DNA of 64,000 nt from Ancylothrix sp036704045 (GTDB lineage: Bacteria; Cyanobacteriota; Cyanobacteriia; Cyanobacteriales; Oscillatoriaceae), in contig DATNQM010000022.1 in assembly GCA_036704045.1 (NCBI GenBank), positions 372,001-436,000 on the forward strand, in the 5' to 3' direction. How positions within the stretch are numbered: position 1 is the stretch's first letter; the number at the start of each line of letters is the position of its first letter. The position numbers were made by a program, and so were the translations under genes. The notes beneath the pieces were generated by a model. The model was not told the DNA's origin. It worked only from the letters and a program-made list of their open reading frames with translations, and searched no databases. Positions 17,385 to 25,667 of the stretch are shown one piece after another.

Positions 17385-19364
17385 ATGAAACCTCTTTTTT
17401 GCACCAAAGGACACGAAAACCCCACCGGCAGCCAGTTTTGCCTCCAATGTGGAGAAAAACTCACCTCCAACAACACCGGCACCCTCAGCCCAGGAATCAT
17501 CCTCGGCGAACGTTACCGTCTCCAGCGAGAAATAGGAAGAGGAGGCTTTGGACGTACTTATTTAGCCGAAGACATAAACCGTTTTAACGAACCCTGCGTA
17601 TTAAAAGAATTTGCCCCCCAAGTTGCGGGCACCTACGCCCTCCAAAAAGGACAAGAACTCTTTGAAAGAGAAGCCGGCATATTATATAAACTTCAACATC
17701 CCCAAATACCTCGCTTCCGCGAAATGTTTCGCGCCAACTATGACAACGAAGGGCACTTATTTTTAGTTCAAGACTATGTAGAAGGACAAAATTATCGCAC
17801 CCTACTCCAAAACAGACGCGTTCAAAACCGGCTTTTTAGCGAACCAGAAATTACCCAACTTTTTACACAAATTTTACCAATTTTAACCTACATTCATAGG
17901 CAAGGAGTTATTCATCGAGACATTTCACCAGACAACATCATCCTAAGAAATAGCGATTTAATGCCAGTATTAATTGACTTTGGTGGAGTCAAAGAAATAG
18001 CTGCAAACTTACAATCAGAATTTGTCGGTACCAGCCAACCCGCAACCCGTCTCGGCAAAATAGGCTACGCCCCGGACGAACAAATGCAAATGGGCAAAGT
18101 TTATCCCCACAGTGACCTTTATTCCCTCGCCGTCACCGGCCTAGTTCTCCTCACCGGCATAGAACCCCAAAACCTTAGAGATCCCGAAACTCTCCTCTGG
18201 AACTGGCATAAACACACCACCCTCAGCCCCAACTTTAGCGCCGTCCTCGAAAAAATGCTTTCCTACCGGCCAGGAGACCGCTATCAAACCGCCAACGACG
18301 TCCTAAACGCCCTCCAAAACTATCCCACCCTCACCTTCGCCAGCCCAAACCCAAGCCCCAGCCCAAACCCCACCATAAACCCAACTCAAGCCATCGCCCC
18401 ACCACAAAAGCCGGCCCCCCAAAAAGTCTCTCCCCCAGTCAAAACCTTACCAACCCCAAACCTACCCATCATGTTTGCGATCATTCTCGGCATGACAATG
18501 GCCGGTTTGTGGGCCGGTAACTATTGGATAGAAACCCATCGCAGCCAAAATACAGACCAAATAGCAGACAACGAACCCGACCCCTCCGATAACTATAGCC
18601 CCGCTGAACAACAAAGAAAAGAAGCTTTAAAAGCCCAAAGAAAACTTTTAGGAATCGACTACAATTTCTATGTTCAATTTGTCAATCAAAGTTATTATCA
18701 ACAATATCCCGAACAACAAGGACGCACCCTCACAGACAGCATAAATGATGAAATTTGGCGAGAACGTTGGGATACAATTGCCGAAGATATTTTAAATAAA
18801 CTAGAAAATATTAGTGAACCCGCCCGTCAAAAAATGGGCAATTATAATCGCTACGACCTCGACAGACGCACAGCAGAAGTTAACAAAAAATTCCTGGGCA
18901 GTCGATCCCTCAATGACTTAACGGATGTGAAATTTTTCAGCTTATTTCCCGAACAAAGAAACAACGGTAATTTTATCGATACACCCCTTGGTCAAGTGTG
19001 GCAAGCCATCGCAGAGGACCAAAAAGAAAAAGTCTTAAATGGAACAATTTTAGAAGAAATAAAATTTCAAACCGGCACCACCACCACAACCATTTCAGAC
19101 AGCTTAGAACCCTACACAGGTAAAGCTTATATTGCTCAATTAACCAAAAATCAATTGATGCAATTAAATTTAGAAACACAACCAGAAATACAACTTTCTA
19201 TTTACACACCCTCCGGTAGAATTTCACCCCTATTGCAAGACTCTCCACAATTAAACTGGTCTGGAAAATTACCCGAAACCGGCTATTACGAAATTGTTGT
19301 TGTATCCCAAGCTACACAACCCCTTGCTTACCAACTCACCCTCAGTGTCACCAACACCCCCTAA
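17385..19364 (+). CDS. Zinc-ribbon Ser/Thr protein kinase with PPC-like C-terminus
   Basis: 659 residues. N-terminal zinc-ribbon motif C6, H10, C19, C22; kinase domain about 42-315 with GRGGFGRTY (51-59), Lys74, HRD 177-179 (HRDISPDN) and DFG 198-200. A Ser/Pro/Asn-rich linker (about 320-360) leads to one membrane segment near 364-384. The extracytoplasmic part has a helical region that resembles the tail of the kinase at 10891 (LLGIDYNFYVQFV and YYQQYPEQQGRTL) and ends in a PPC-like beta domain (about 560-659). It looks like a membrane receptor kinase sensing an envelope signal. Probably active; ligand and substrates unknown. Confidence 0.88.
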   Translation: MKPLFCTKGHENPTGSQFCLQCGEKLTSNNTGTLSPGIILGERYRLQREIGRGGFGRTYLAEDINRFNEPCVLKEFAPQVAGTYALQKGQELFEREAGILYKLQHPQIPRFREMFRANYDNEGHLFLVQDYVEGQNYRTLLQNRRVQNRLFSEPEITQLFTQILPILTYIHRQGVIHRDISPDNIILRNSDLMPVLIDFGGVKEIAANLQSEFVGTSQPATRLGKIGYAPDEQMQMGKVYPHSDLYSLAVTGLVLLTGIEPQNLRDPETLLWNWHKHTTLSPNFSAVLEKMLSYRPGDRYQTANDVLNALQNYPTLTFASPNPSPSPNPTINPTQAIAPPQKPAPQKVSPPVKTLPTPNLPIMFAIILGMTMAGLWAGNYWIETHRSQNTDQIADNEPDPSDNYSPAEQQRKEALKAQRKLLGIDYNFYVQFVNQSYYQQYPEQQGRTLTDSINDEIWRERWDTIAEDILNKLENISEPARQKMGNYNRYDLDRRTAEVNKKFLGSRSLNDLTDVKFFSLFPEQRNNGNFIDTPLGQVWQAIAEDQKEKVLNGTILEEIKFQTGTTTTTISDSLEPYTGKAYIAQLTKNQLMQLNLETQPEIQLSIYTPSGRISPLLQDSPQLNWSGKLPETGYYEIVVVSQATQPLAYQLTLSVTNTP

Positions 19365-19538
19365 ACCTTACAAAAACAACACAAAAGTCAAATCAATTAC
19401 ACCTAAATAGGTCCTTTTTTAAAAAAATTTACCTGCTTTGCGTAATTTCACTGAGCCGATGGGCAACTAACTCAGCTACTATTATAAAAGTCTTGTAAAG
19501 TAGCCAAGTGTGAATTACGGAATTCAGGGAGAATCGTT

Positions 19539-19937
19539 ATGCTGCTCATTCGCGCCGAAGACTTAGAAAGCGTTGGTATCGCCTCTGGTACTGCCACTCA
19601 ACTTGTTTTTCAAAATACCAGCTTCACCAAAGGTCGAGCATTTTTAAAAAGCGAACGTCAAGCAGCCATTACAACTTGTAACCAGTATCTTAGGGCAGAT
19701 ATTTTATGTCTAATAATTGAAAATCAAACTCACTTTACCCTCTGGCCCGAAAAAAAAGATGTCAATGTTTCCTCACAAGACTCAAATCTTTCTCCTAGCA
19801 AGGCCAAAAAATATAAAAATACTTTGGCTTCGTCTATTCCCCAACCAAAAAACTCTCGCTATCACCAAACTAATTTAATTAATCCAGAAATCAGTTATAA
19901 CCCCTCTGCTTCCCGGTTTGCCGAAAATAAAAATTAG
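19539..19937 (+). CDS. Conserved-looking hypothetical protein
   Basis: 132 residues, not recognised. The first 75 residues look folded and conserved (IRAEDLESVGIASGTATQLVFQN, RAFLKSERQAAITTCNQYL, CLIIENQTHFTLWPEKK); the rest is Ser/Asn/Lys-rich and probably disordered. No signal peptide or membrane segment. The ATG has AGGGAGA about 8 bases upstream. It lies between a kinase and a pseudokinase on the same strand, so a role as partner or substrate is possible but only inference. Confidence 0.6.
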   Translation: MLLIRAEDLESVGIASGTATQLVFQNTSFTKGRAFLKSERQAAITTCNQYLRADILCLIIENQTHFTLWPEKKDVNVSSQDSNLSPSKAKKYKNTLASSIPQPKNSRYHQTNLINPEISYNPSASRFAENKN

Positions 19938-20242
19938 TAAATTGTCATTACTAATAATCATTTTTTAGAAATTTAAAGTATCCCTATTTATTGGAAATTA
20001 GCCAAAAGTTAGGTTATTTATTTAATATTAAACCCACCATAAATAAATAACCTAAATCCTAATTTTTTCATAATTTAAAACCAACACCTATCCCTTATCC
20101 CCTTGGCAAAGTCCCCTGGGGCGAAGCAAACAAACCACCAAGACAAGGGTTTTTAAACATTTACTAATAAATTTTGACAAATGACAAACGACCAATGACA
20201 ATAAACCCATAACAATTAATCCATAACAATAGACTCCTGATT
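19938..20242. other. Intergenic region with short tandem heptamer-like repeats
   Basis: AT-rich. At about 20173-20232 there are degenerate runs of short units of the TGACAAA/AATGACAA and CCATAACAAT type, like the short tandemly repeated sequences of filamentous cyanobacteria. Confidence 0.45.
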
Positions 20243-22132
20243 ATGGTTTTGCCCCTTCACCTCGGTACAACTTTACAACATCGCTACTGCCTCATAGACT
20301 TAAACAACCATGAAAAATTTTACCGCAGCTATTTGGCCAAAGACCTAGAACAGCAAAACGAACTTTGTAGCGTTCTGGAAATAATAACCCCAAAGATACC
20401 CGACTGGTCAGCCTTTAAAAACCAATTTCAAATTGAAGTAGAAAACCTTTACCGTCTTCGTCACCCACAACTCCCCAGGGTGTACAGTAGTTTTGAACAA
20501 GATAATCGATTTTTTTTAATCCAAGATTATATCGAAGGCAAAAGCTACTCCAGCCTTATTAAACATCAGGAAAAACCTTACAGTGAAGAAGAAGTTATTC
20601 AAGTATTACTACAAATCCTACCAGCATTAGAATATCTCCATAGTTTTGGATTCACTCACGGCCAAATTTCTCCAGAAAATATTATCCAACCTGCCAACAC
20701 CGGCAATCTTACCCCCGAAACAACACTTTTGCCGGTGTTAATAAACTTAAATTTAGTTCCTCAACTACTCTATCGTTTACTTCCAGATAACCCCGAAACT
20801 TATCCTCAAACTGATATTGGTAGAGACCTCTACGATCTTGCCATTACTGCTATCACTTTTCTCACCGGCATTTCCTCCGATAAATTACTTGATAAGGCCG
20901 GTCAACTACGTTGGGACTGGCAAACTTTTACCCCCATTAGTATTGAACTTGGGCAAATTTTAAATCGTACCCTCAGCTATCAACCAGGAGTCCCCTACCA
21001 CACCGCCGGCGAACTACGCCAAGCCCTTCAAACCCTATCCCTGCAAAGATCCCCCTTACCTGATATTGCCCCCTATTCCCGCACAAAAAAGTCAAAAAAT
21101 GTTGCGCGTAAATGGGGAAATCCTTGGGCCTATCTCTTCAGTTTATTTTTAGTTGGAGGAGTTGGCTTTGGATTTTGGGCTGTATTAGATTTATTATTTA
21201 ATCCTAATCCTCCCCAAATACCAACTTGGGAAACGCCAATAACTAACAACTCTAATTTAAATAAATCCACTGTCAACCCCACACCTCCACCCAAAACATC
21301 TGTACCTATTGCCTTAAAATTATCTCCCCAACAAAAAGCCACCATTGAAGGTAGTCTGAAAGACAGAGAAAACATTATTTATCAAATTTCTTTAAAAGCC
21401 GGTCAGCAGTTAAATGCTTCCCTTGCAGACAAAGAAGTTAGTATGAAAGTGCTTAATTCTAATCGCCAACCTCTCGACAATCAGGCATTACAAGTACAGC
21501 AATATACATTACCAATTTTTTCGGAAGGCAACTATTTTATTCAACTAATGCCATCCTCCGATACACCAAAGTCGAAATATAAACTAGATGTCAATATAAG
21601 CAGTTACTTTCCCAAAAAAATATGTCAAGAACCGGCAACCCTTCAAGCCGAAAATTGGTATCCGGTTTTTATAGAATACACAAAAGCAAATTTAGAAAAA
21701 GTTCAATCAAAATATTGTCGTAATACGTTTATTGTTACCGCAACACCAACTAACCCACCCTCTGTACAAGTAGCAACCTTCGCCTCGTCAGAACAAGCTA
21801 AAAGCTTTGCCAAATTAATGACAAATGAACTAGGTAGTGGTCTAGTTGGGGAAGCAACAAAAACCCCAAAAACATCCTGTAGCGACACCCAAGTGGAAGG
21901 TCAAAAGACTTGGTATCCAGTGTTTGTTGAATACAGTAAAGAAAAATATAATCAGATTTTGTCCTATTGTCCTACTGCATCCGTAAAACAAAGACCGGCC
22001 AGCCAAAAAACTTATATAGAAGTAGCGGCATTTTTAGATCGTGCCAAAGCAGAACAACTGGCCGGTTTTATTAATCAAGAAGTAGGAGGTGCAGAAGTTG
22101 GAGAACCAAACAACCGTAATCTACCAGAATAA
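20243..22132 (+). CDS. Membrane pseudokinase with two C-terminal SPOR-like repeats
   Basis: 629 residues. Residues about 10-275 align by eye with the kinases at 10891 and 17385, but the key residues are gone: there is no Gly-rich loop, the ATP Lys is replaced by Glu46 (CSVLEI), HRD is replaced by HGQ (139-141, FTHGQISPEN) and DFG by NLN (168-170). It should be catalytically dead. One membrane segment near 295-318 is followed by a beta domain and two repeats of about 85 residues, each with WYPVF(I/V)EYxK, a Cys pair, and a VQVATFASSEQAKSFA or IEVAAFLDRAKAEQLA block that resembles SPOR domains. It may scaffold or regulate the neighbouring kinases. Peptidoglycan binding by the repeats is inference. 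Confidence 0.8.
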   Translation: MVLPLHLGTTLQHRYCLIDLNNHEKFYRSYLAKDLEQQNELCSVLEIITPKIPDWSAFKNQFQIEVENLYRLRHPQLPRVYSSFEQDNRFFLIQDYIEGKSYSSLIKHQEKPYSEEEVIQVLLQILPALEYLHSFGFTHGQISPENIIQPANTGNLTPETTLLPVLINLNLVPQLLYRLLPDNPETYPQTDIGRDLYDLAITAITFLTGISSDKLLDKAGQLRWDWQTFTPISIELGQILNRTLSYQPGVPYHTAGELRQALQTLSLQRSPLPDIAPYSRTKKSKNVARKWGNPWAYLFSLFLVGGVGFGFWAVLDLLFNPNPPQIPTWETPITNNSNLNKSTVNPTPPPKTSVPIALKLSPQQKATIEGSLKDRENIIYQISLKAGQQLNASLADKEVSMKVLNSNRQPLDNQALQVQQYTLPIFSEGNYFIQLMPSSDTPKSKYKLDVNISSYFPKKICQEPATLQAENWYPVFIEYTKANLEKVQSKYCRNTFIVTATPTNPPSVQVATFASSEQAKSFAKLMTNELGSGLVGEATKTPKTSCSDTQVEGQKTWYPVFVEYSKEKYNQILSYCPTASVKQRPASQKTYIEVAAFLDRAKAEQLAGFINQEVGGAEVGEPNNRNLPE

Positions 22133-22425
22133 AAAAGCCACAAATAAACACGAAAAAAAGTTATTAGTATTTTATCCTTGCCTTATCTAAACCTAGTCTG
22201 CCCTTGGCCCCTTGCTACTCTCTTAACTATATTGAGGATGCTGGTTGTCACAAAAGCATTCATAGAATAGGATGATGAAGCGGTTTCCGTTGAGTTCAAA
22301 TATGGATCCCTTGAGGAAAGTATCATTTTACAGTCAATATAAACATTTCATGTAATTTGATTCAAATTGAGGGGGCGTAATCTATATAAGTCCCTATTAA
22401 GGGATTTAAACAAAAGGCAACAGCG

Positions 22426-23064
22426 ATGAGTGACAGCATGGCATTTGTAGCAGGCGCAGCCGTTGCTGGAATTGCGGCCCTGCTTTTGTTTCGCGGAAGT
22501 AGTAACCCACTGGAAAATTATCCACCACCTAATTTAGTACCCTCTCCGCCACCAACAGTTCAGCCACAACCTACACCCTTGCCGGTACCGCCGGCACCAG
22601 GGGCAACTTCTCTCAATCCTGCGATTGAGCAGCAACGCCTTGATATAGAAAAGCTTAAAGCTCAATTAGAACAGCAACGCAATGATGCTGAACAACTACG
22701 CCAACAACTTCGTAACCAACAAATAACCCTTGAGGCACTGAGAGCACAGCCACCCATTACCCAATTAAACCCCCCACCAAGCGTTCCACCGGCACTTCCA
22801 ACCAATCAACCACAAACAGTCAATAATTCCTCTATAGTGTCGTCCATGATGTGGGCGTTAGCGGGGATGATTTTAACGGTGGTAATTGGCATTGTTGTAG
22901 TCGTAGCTTTTGCCTTATTTGCTCAACAACAACGCCCCAGCCGTACAGTCCAACTCATTCAACCTATGCAGTATCCCCCCTCGCTTCCTGGCAAACGCCG
23001 GCAACAGTTTCAAGCCCCTAGAATGCGAGATCGTGAGCGATTTGATGCCGAAGATTTTGAATAA
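22426..23064 (+). CDS. Hypothetical membrane protein with Pro-rich and coiled-coil regions
   Basis: 212 residues, not recognised as a named family. A hydrophobic N-terminal segment (about 5-23) is followed by a Pro-rich stretch (about 30-62), a Gln/Leu-rich coiled coil (about 65-108), another Pro-rich linker, a second membrane segment (about 138-163) and a basic C-terminal tail. Both ends of the coiled coil are thus tethered to membrane. A hairpin AAGTCCCTATTAAGGGATTT lies in the leader. A clear terminator follows, so the gene is probably monocistronic. Confidence 0.6.
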   Translation: MSDSMAFVAGAAVAGIAALLLFRGSSNPLENYPPPNLVPSPPPTVQPQPTPLPVPPAPGATSLNPAIEQQRLDIEKLKAQLEQQRNDAEQLRQQLRNQQITLEALRAQPPITQLNPPPSVPPALPTNQPQTVNNSSIVSSMMWALAGMILTVVIGIVVVVAFALFAQQQRPSRTVQLIQPMQYPPSLPGKRRQQFQAPRMRDRERFDAEDFE

Positions 23065-23107
23065 AAACATCTTTTTATCTAAAAAAAACTAACACAAAAA
23101 ATAAAAA

Positions 23108-23134
23108 GCCTCCCCAAAACAGGGGAGGTTTTTG
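23108..23134 (+). terminator. Rho-independent terminator
   Basis: CCTCCCC/GGGGAGG stem with an AAAACA loop and a T tract, 45 bases after the stop of the 212-residue membrane protein. Confidence 0.85.
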
Positions 23135-23180
23135 TTGTTTTAAATTTTCGCTACAAATTTCTAAAAGTTTCTTGGTTTCA

Positions 23181-23220
23181 AGTCACCAGTACGCAGTCAC
23201 TAATCACCAGTCACCAATTA
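23181..23220. repeat. Short tandem GTCACCA-type repeats
   Basis: Degenerate repeats of AGTCACCAGT and AATCACCAGTCACCAA lie just after the petA stop codon (petA is on the minus strand), similar to heptamer repeats of filamentous cyanobacteria. Confidence 0.4.
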
Positions 23221-23223
23221 AGC

Positions 23224-24210
23224 TTAGAAATTCATTTCGGCGGCTTGAACTTTCTCGACTTGTTTCTTCTTCAAAACCAAGAAGATTTGGCTAATCGTCA
23301 CAATTCCAAAAAAGGCTAACAAACCTTGAATGCGGCCAGAACTTTGCAAGACAATTTCGGTGTCAATTTGACCAAAACCGCCCACATTCGGATTAGCGCT
23401 TAAGGCTGCACCGGCTGCAATTTCTTGACCTTCAGAAACCACCAATTCAGGGCCGGCTGGAATGTTATCAACAACAGTTTTGCCATCAGCAGTTTGAATG
23501 CTGACTTGATAACCACCTTCTTCTTGCTGAGCAATTTTCGTGATTTTACCGGCAGCAGAAGCGTTATAAATCGCGTTGTTAGTCTTTTCACCGGTCGGAT
23601 AAACTTGACCACGACCGCGATTACCGCCAACGTGAATAGGATATTTCCCGTAGTGGATATTTTTATCAGTTTCGGGATTAGGAGACAACACCGGGAAAAT
23701 CAATTCTTGGTATTGTTCCCCAGGCAGAGGGCCAATGATAACAACGTTATCTTGTCCTTCGCTGTAAGGTTGATAATAAAGCCCTTCGATTTTTTCCTTC
23801 ATTTCTTCAGGAATGCGATCTTCGGGGGCAATTTTAAAGCCTTCCGGTAACATCAAAACGGCACCCACATTCAGGGGCCCTTTGCTACCATCGCCCAAAA
23901 CTTGCTGGGTGTTGGTGTCGTAAGGAATTTTAACGACCGCTTCAAATACGGTATCTGGCAAAACTGATTGGGGAACTTCAACTTCGGTGGGTTTTGCACC
24001 TAGGTGACAGTTGGCGCAAACAATGCGACCAGTTGCTTCGCGGGGAGTTTCTGGGGCTGTTTGCTGTGCCCAAAAAGGATAGGCAGCAGCGGACTGAGGC
24101 AGGGCTAGGTCACTGGCTAAGAAGATGACGACAGTTGCGGCGGCGAGTAATACGCTTTTGACAACAGCCTTATATCCCAGCAACATCACCGACAAACGAG
24201 TTCTTTTCAT
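23224..24210 (-). CDS. petA: Cytochrome f (apocytochrome f)
   Basis: Heme-c subunit of the cytochrome b6f complex, which transfers electrons from the Rieske protein to plastocyanin or cytochrome c6 in the thylakoid lumen. About 328 residues from the ATG at 24210. The frame extends upstream only to a TTG at 24246, which is less likely because the signal peptide is already complete. The signal peptide ends before YPFWAQQ, so the mature N-terminal Tyr can serve as the axial heme ligand. CANCH is the heme-binding CxxCH. The large lumenal domain ends in a C-terminal membrane anchor (GLLAFFGIVTISQIFLVL) and a KKKQ stroma-side tail. It lies about 110 bases downstream of petC in the usual petCA order. 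Confidence 0.97.
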   Translation of the reverse strand: MKRTRLSVMLLGYKAVVKSVLLAAATVVIFLASDLALPQSAAAYPFWAQQTAPETPREATGRIVCANCHLGAKPTEVEVPQSVLPDTVFEAVVKIPYDTNTQQVLGDGSKGPLNVGAVLMLPEGFKIAPEDRIPEEMKEKIEGLYYQPYSEGQDNVVIIGPLPGEQYQELIFPVLSPNPETDKNIHYGKYPIHVGGNRGRGQVYPTGEKTNNAIYNASAAGKITKIAQQEEGGYQVSIQTADGKTVVDNIPAGPELVVSEGQEIAAGAALSANPNVGGFGQIDTEIVLQSSGRIQGLLAFFGIVTISQIFLVLKKKQVEKVQAAEMNF

Positions 24211-24246
24211 CTCTAAAAATGGCAAGATTTCAGCAATAATGGTCAA

Positions 24247-24318
24247 ACGATTTGTCCTTTGTCATTTGTCAATAGTCATTCGTTTTTTTCTTTAGCTAAT
24301 GACTAATGGCTAAGGACT
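24247..24318. repeat. Short repeats in the petC-petA spacer
   Basis: Runs of GTCATTTGTC and GTCATTCG, then CTAATGACTAATGGCTAAGGAC, form degenerate tandem repeats in the spacer between petC and petA. They could affect message processing, but nothing shows this. Confidence 0.4.
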
Positions 24319-24323
24319 ATTTT

Positions 24324-24863
24324 TTAGGCCCACCAAGGGTCATCACCGGTACGGAAATCGGTTTCTGTCCAAGGTGTAAAGGCAACTTTGTCGTCGGAAA
24401 CGTTGGCATGAACAAGGGCTAAGGATAGCGGTGCCGGTCCGCGTACCACTTTGCCGGTGCTGTCATACTGGGAACCGTGACAGGGACACATGAATTTGTT
24501 TTCGCTGGCGTTCCAAGGTACAACGCATCCAAGGTGGGTGCAAACAGCGTTAATGCCGTAGTTGGCAATGGCTGAGGAACTTTCCACGACTATGTAGGTG
24601 GGGTCGCCTTTTAAACCTTGCGCTAGAACACGTTCGCCGGTGTTGTGGGTCTCCAAAAATTGGCTGAGGGAGATGTCATTACCCAAGGCATCTTTAGCTG
24701 TGACACCACCGCCACTGCCGCCAGAGGAGGGGGGAATAAAGTATTTGACGACGGGATAGAGTGCGCCCAATGCGGTGCCGGTGAGGGAGCCAAACATGAG
24801 CAGGTTCATAAACTGCCGACGACCCATGCTGGGTACGTCTGATGATCCAGAAACTTGAGCCAT
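24324..24863 (-). CDS. petC: Cytochrome b6f Rieske iron-sulfur protein
   Basis: 179-residue [2Fe-2S] subunit of the cytochrome b6f complex. The N-terminus has a twin-arginine-like GRRQFMNLL motif and one membrane anchor (about 20-40), a Gly-rich hinge (SSGGSGGG, 46-53), and the soluble cluster domain with CTHLGC (C108, H110, C113) and CPCHGS (C126, C128, H129), which ligate the cluster and form the disulfide. Length matches cyanobacterial PetC. First gene of the petC-petA operon, divergent from the DUF3067 gene. Confidence 0.97.
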   Translation of the reverse strand: MAQVSGSSDVPSMGRRQFMNLLMFGSLTGTALGALYPVVKYFIPPSSGGSGGGVTAKDALGNDISLSQFLETHNTGERVLAQGLKGDPTYIVVESSSAIANYGINAVCTHLGCVVPWNASENKFMCPCHGSQYDSTGKVVRGPAPLSLALVHANVSDDKVAFTPWTETDFRTGDDPWWA

Positions 24864-25290
24864 GACCTATGCTGAGCTATCTGTTAAGTTATTTGTCTAA
24901 TTCAACCATTTAACCATGCTTTTTTGGCCTCGACTGCAAGCAGTCTATTTACCATCAAAGCTGGTACTGATACTGCTATTGCTTTCACAATGCAGGTTAC
25001 AGCTTTTATGTGAGTATTATTGCATTTTTTTAAGACTGGACGTTTTTCTTAATAAATGTAAATTTATTTTTATATAATCTTAAAATATGATATAATCCTT
25101 GTCTTTATTAAAGGTTCTAGGGGTTGCCCAAAAAGGGTAATATTTTGTCGGCCTATACTGGAATTGGTAAAAAGTTTACTCTCAAAGTATTTGAGTTGAA
25201 AAATGTTAACGGCAGACAACAATAGGGTTTTACAATCAAACATGGTTTGTGCGAAACCGACTACCAAAAAATCTAACATCTAAAATTTAT
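24864..25290. other. Divergent regulatory region, petC and DUF3067
   Basis: Contains the promoters of petC (minus) and of the DUF3067 gene (plus). A TATAAT at 25091-25096 could be a plus-strand -10 without a good -35. No other feature seen. Confidence 0.4.
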
Positions 25291-25608
25291 ATGACCGGCA
25301 ACGACTTACGCGAACTGTTGCTGAATAAGTGGGGACGTTCTTATGATGTCCAACTACGGCGCACTCAGGGCAAAATTTTTGTGCAGGTAATGTGGAAATA
25401 TCTCGAACAGGTTTCGTTTCCGATGACGGAGCCTGAATATGTATCTCATTTGGATACGGTTGCTGGTTATTTACACGCCTGGGGTGCGGTGGAGCAGGTG
25501 GAACGCTATATCCGTCAAACAAAGGAGCGTCCTCGGTTGGGTAAGGCGGTTAGTGTTCCAATTGATTTGGGTGAGCGGGCGTCGGAATGGTTGTTAGAAC
25601 AATTTTAG
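25291..25608 (+). CDS. DUF3067 family protein
   Basis: 105 residues from the ATG at 25291; an in-frame GTG at 25249 would add 14 poorly folded-looking residues. The sequence (MTGNDLRELLLNKWGRSYDVQ, GKIFVQVMWKYLEQVSFP, VAGYLHAWGAVEQVERYI, ERPRLGKAVSVPIDLG) matches what I know of DUF3067, a family limited to cyanobacteria and plastids and often found beside petC/petA. Soluble, no signal peptide. Function unknown; the conserved neighbourhood suggests a role around photosynthetic electron transport. Confidence 0.85.
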   Translation: MTGNDLRELLLNKWGRSYDVQLRRTQGKIFVQVMWKYLEQVSFPMTEPEYVSHLDTVAGYLHAWGAVEQVERYIRQTKERPRLGKAVSVPIDLGERASEWLLEQF

Positions 25609-25638
25609 GGGATTTTTTATCCTCTAATTCCTAAAATT
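25601..25638. terminator. Bidirectional hairpin between convergent genes
   Basis: AATTTTAGG/CCTAAAATT outer stem with an inner GGGGAT/ATCCTC pairing, overlapping the DUF3067 stop codon. It could end transcription from both the DUF3067 and tatC sides. Confidence 0.5.
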
Positions 25639-25667
25639 AGACCTGAAAGGCTTATTTTTAGAGGTTT

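Noticed and set aside
20173..20232. CRISPR-like repeats
   Set aside because: The repeated units are short, degenerate and without regular spacers; they match short tandem repeats of filamentous cyanobacteria.
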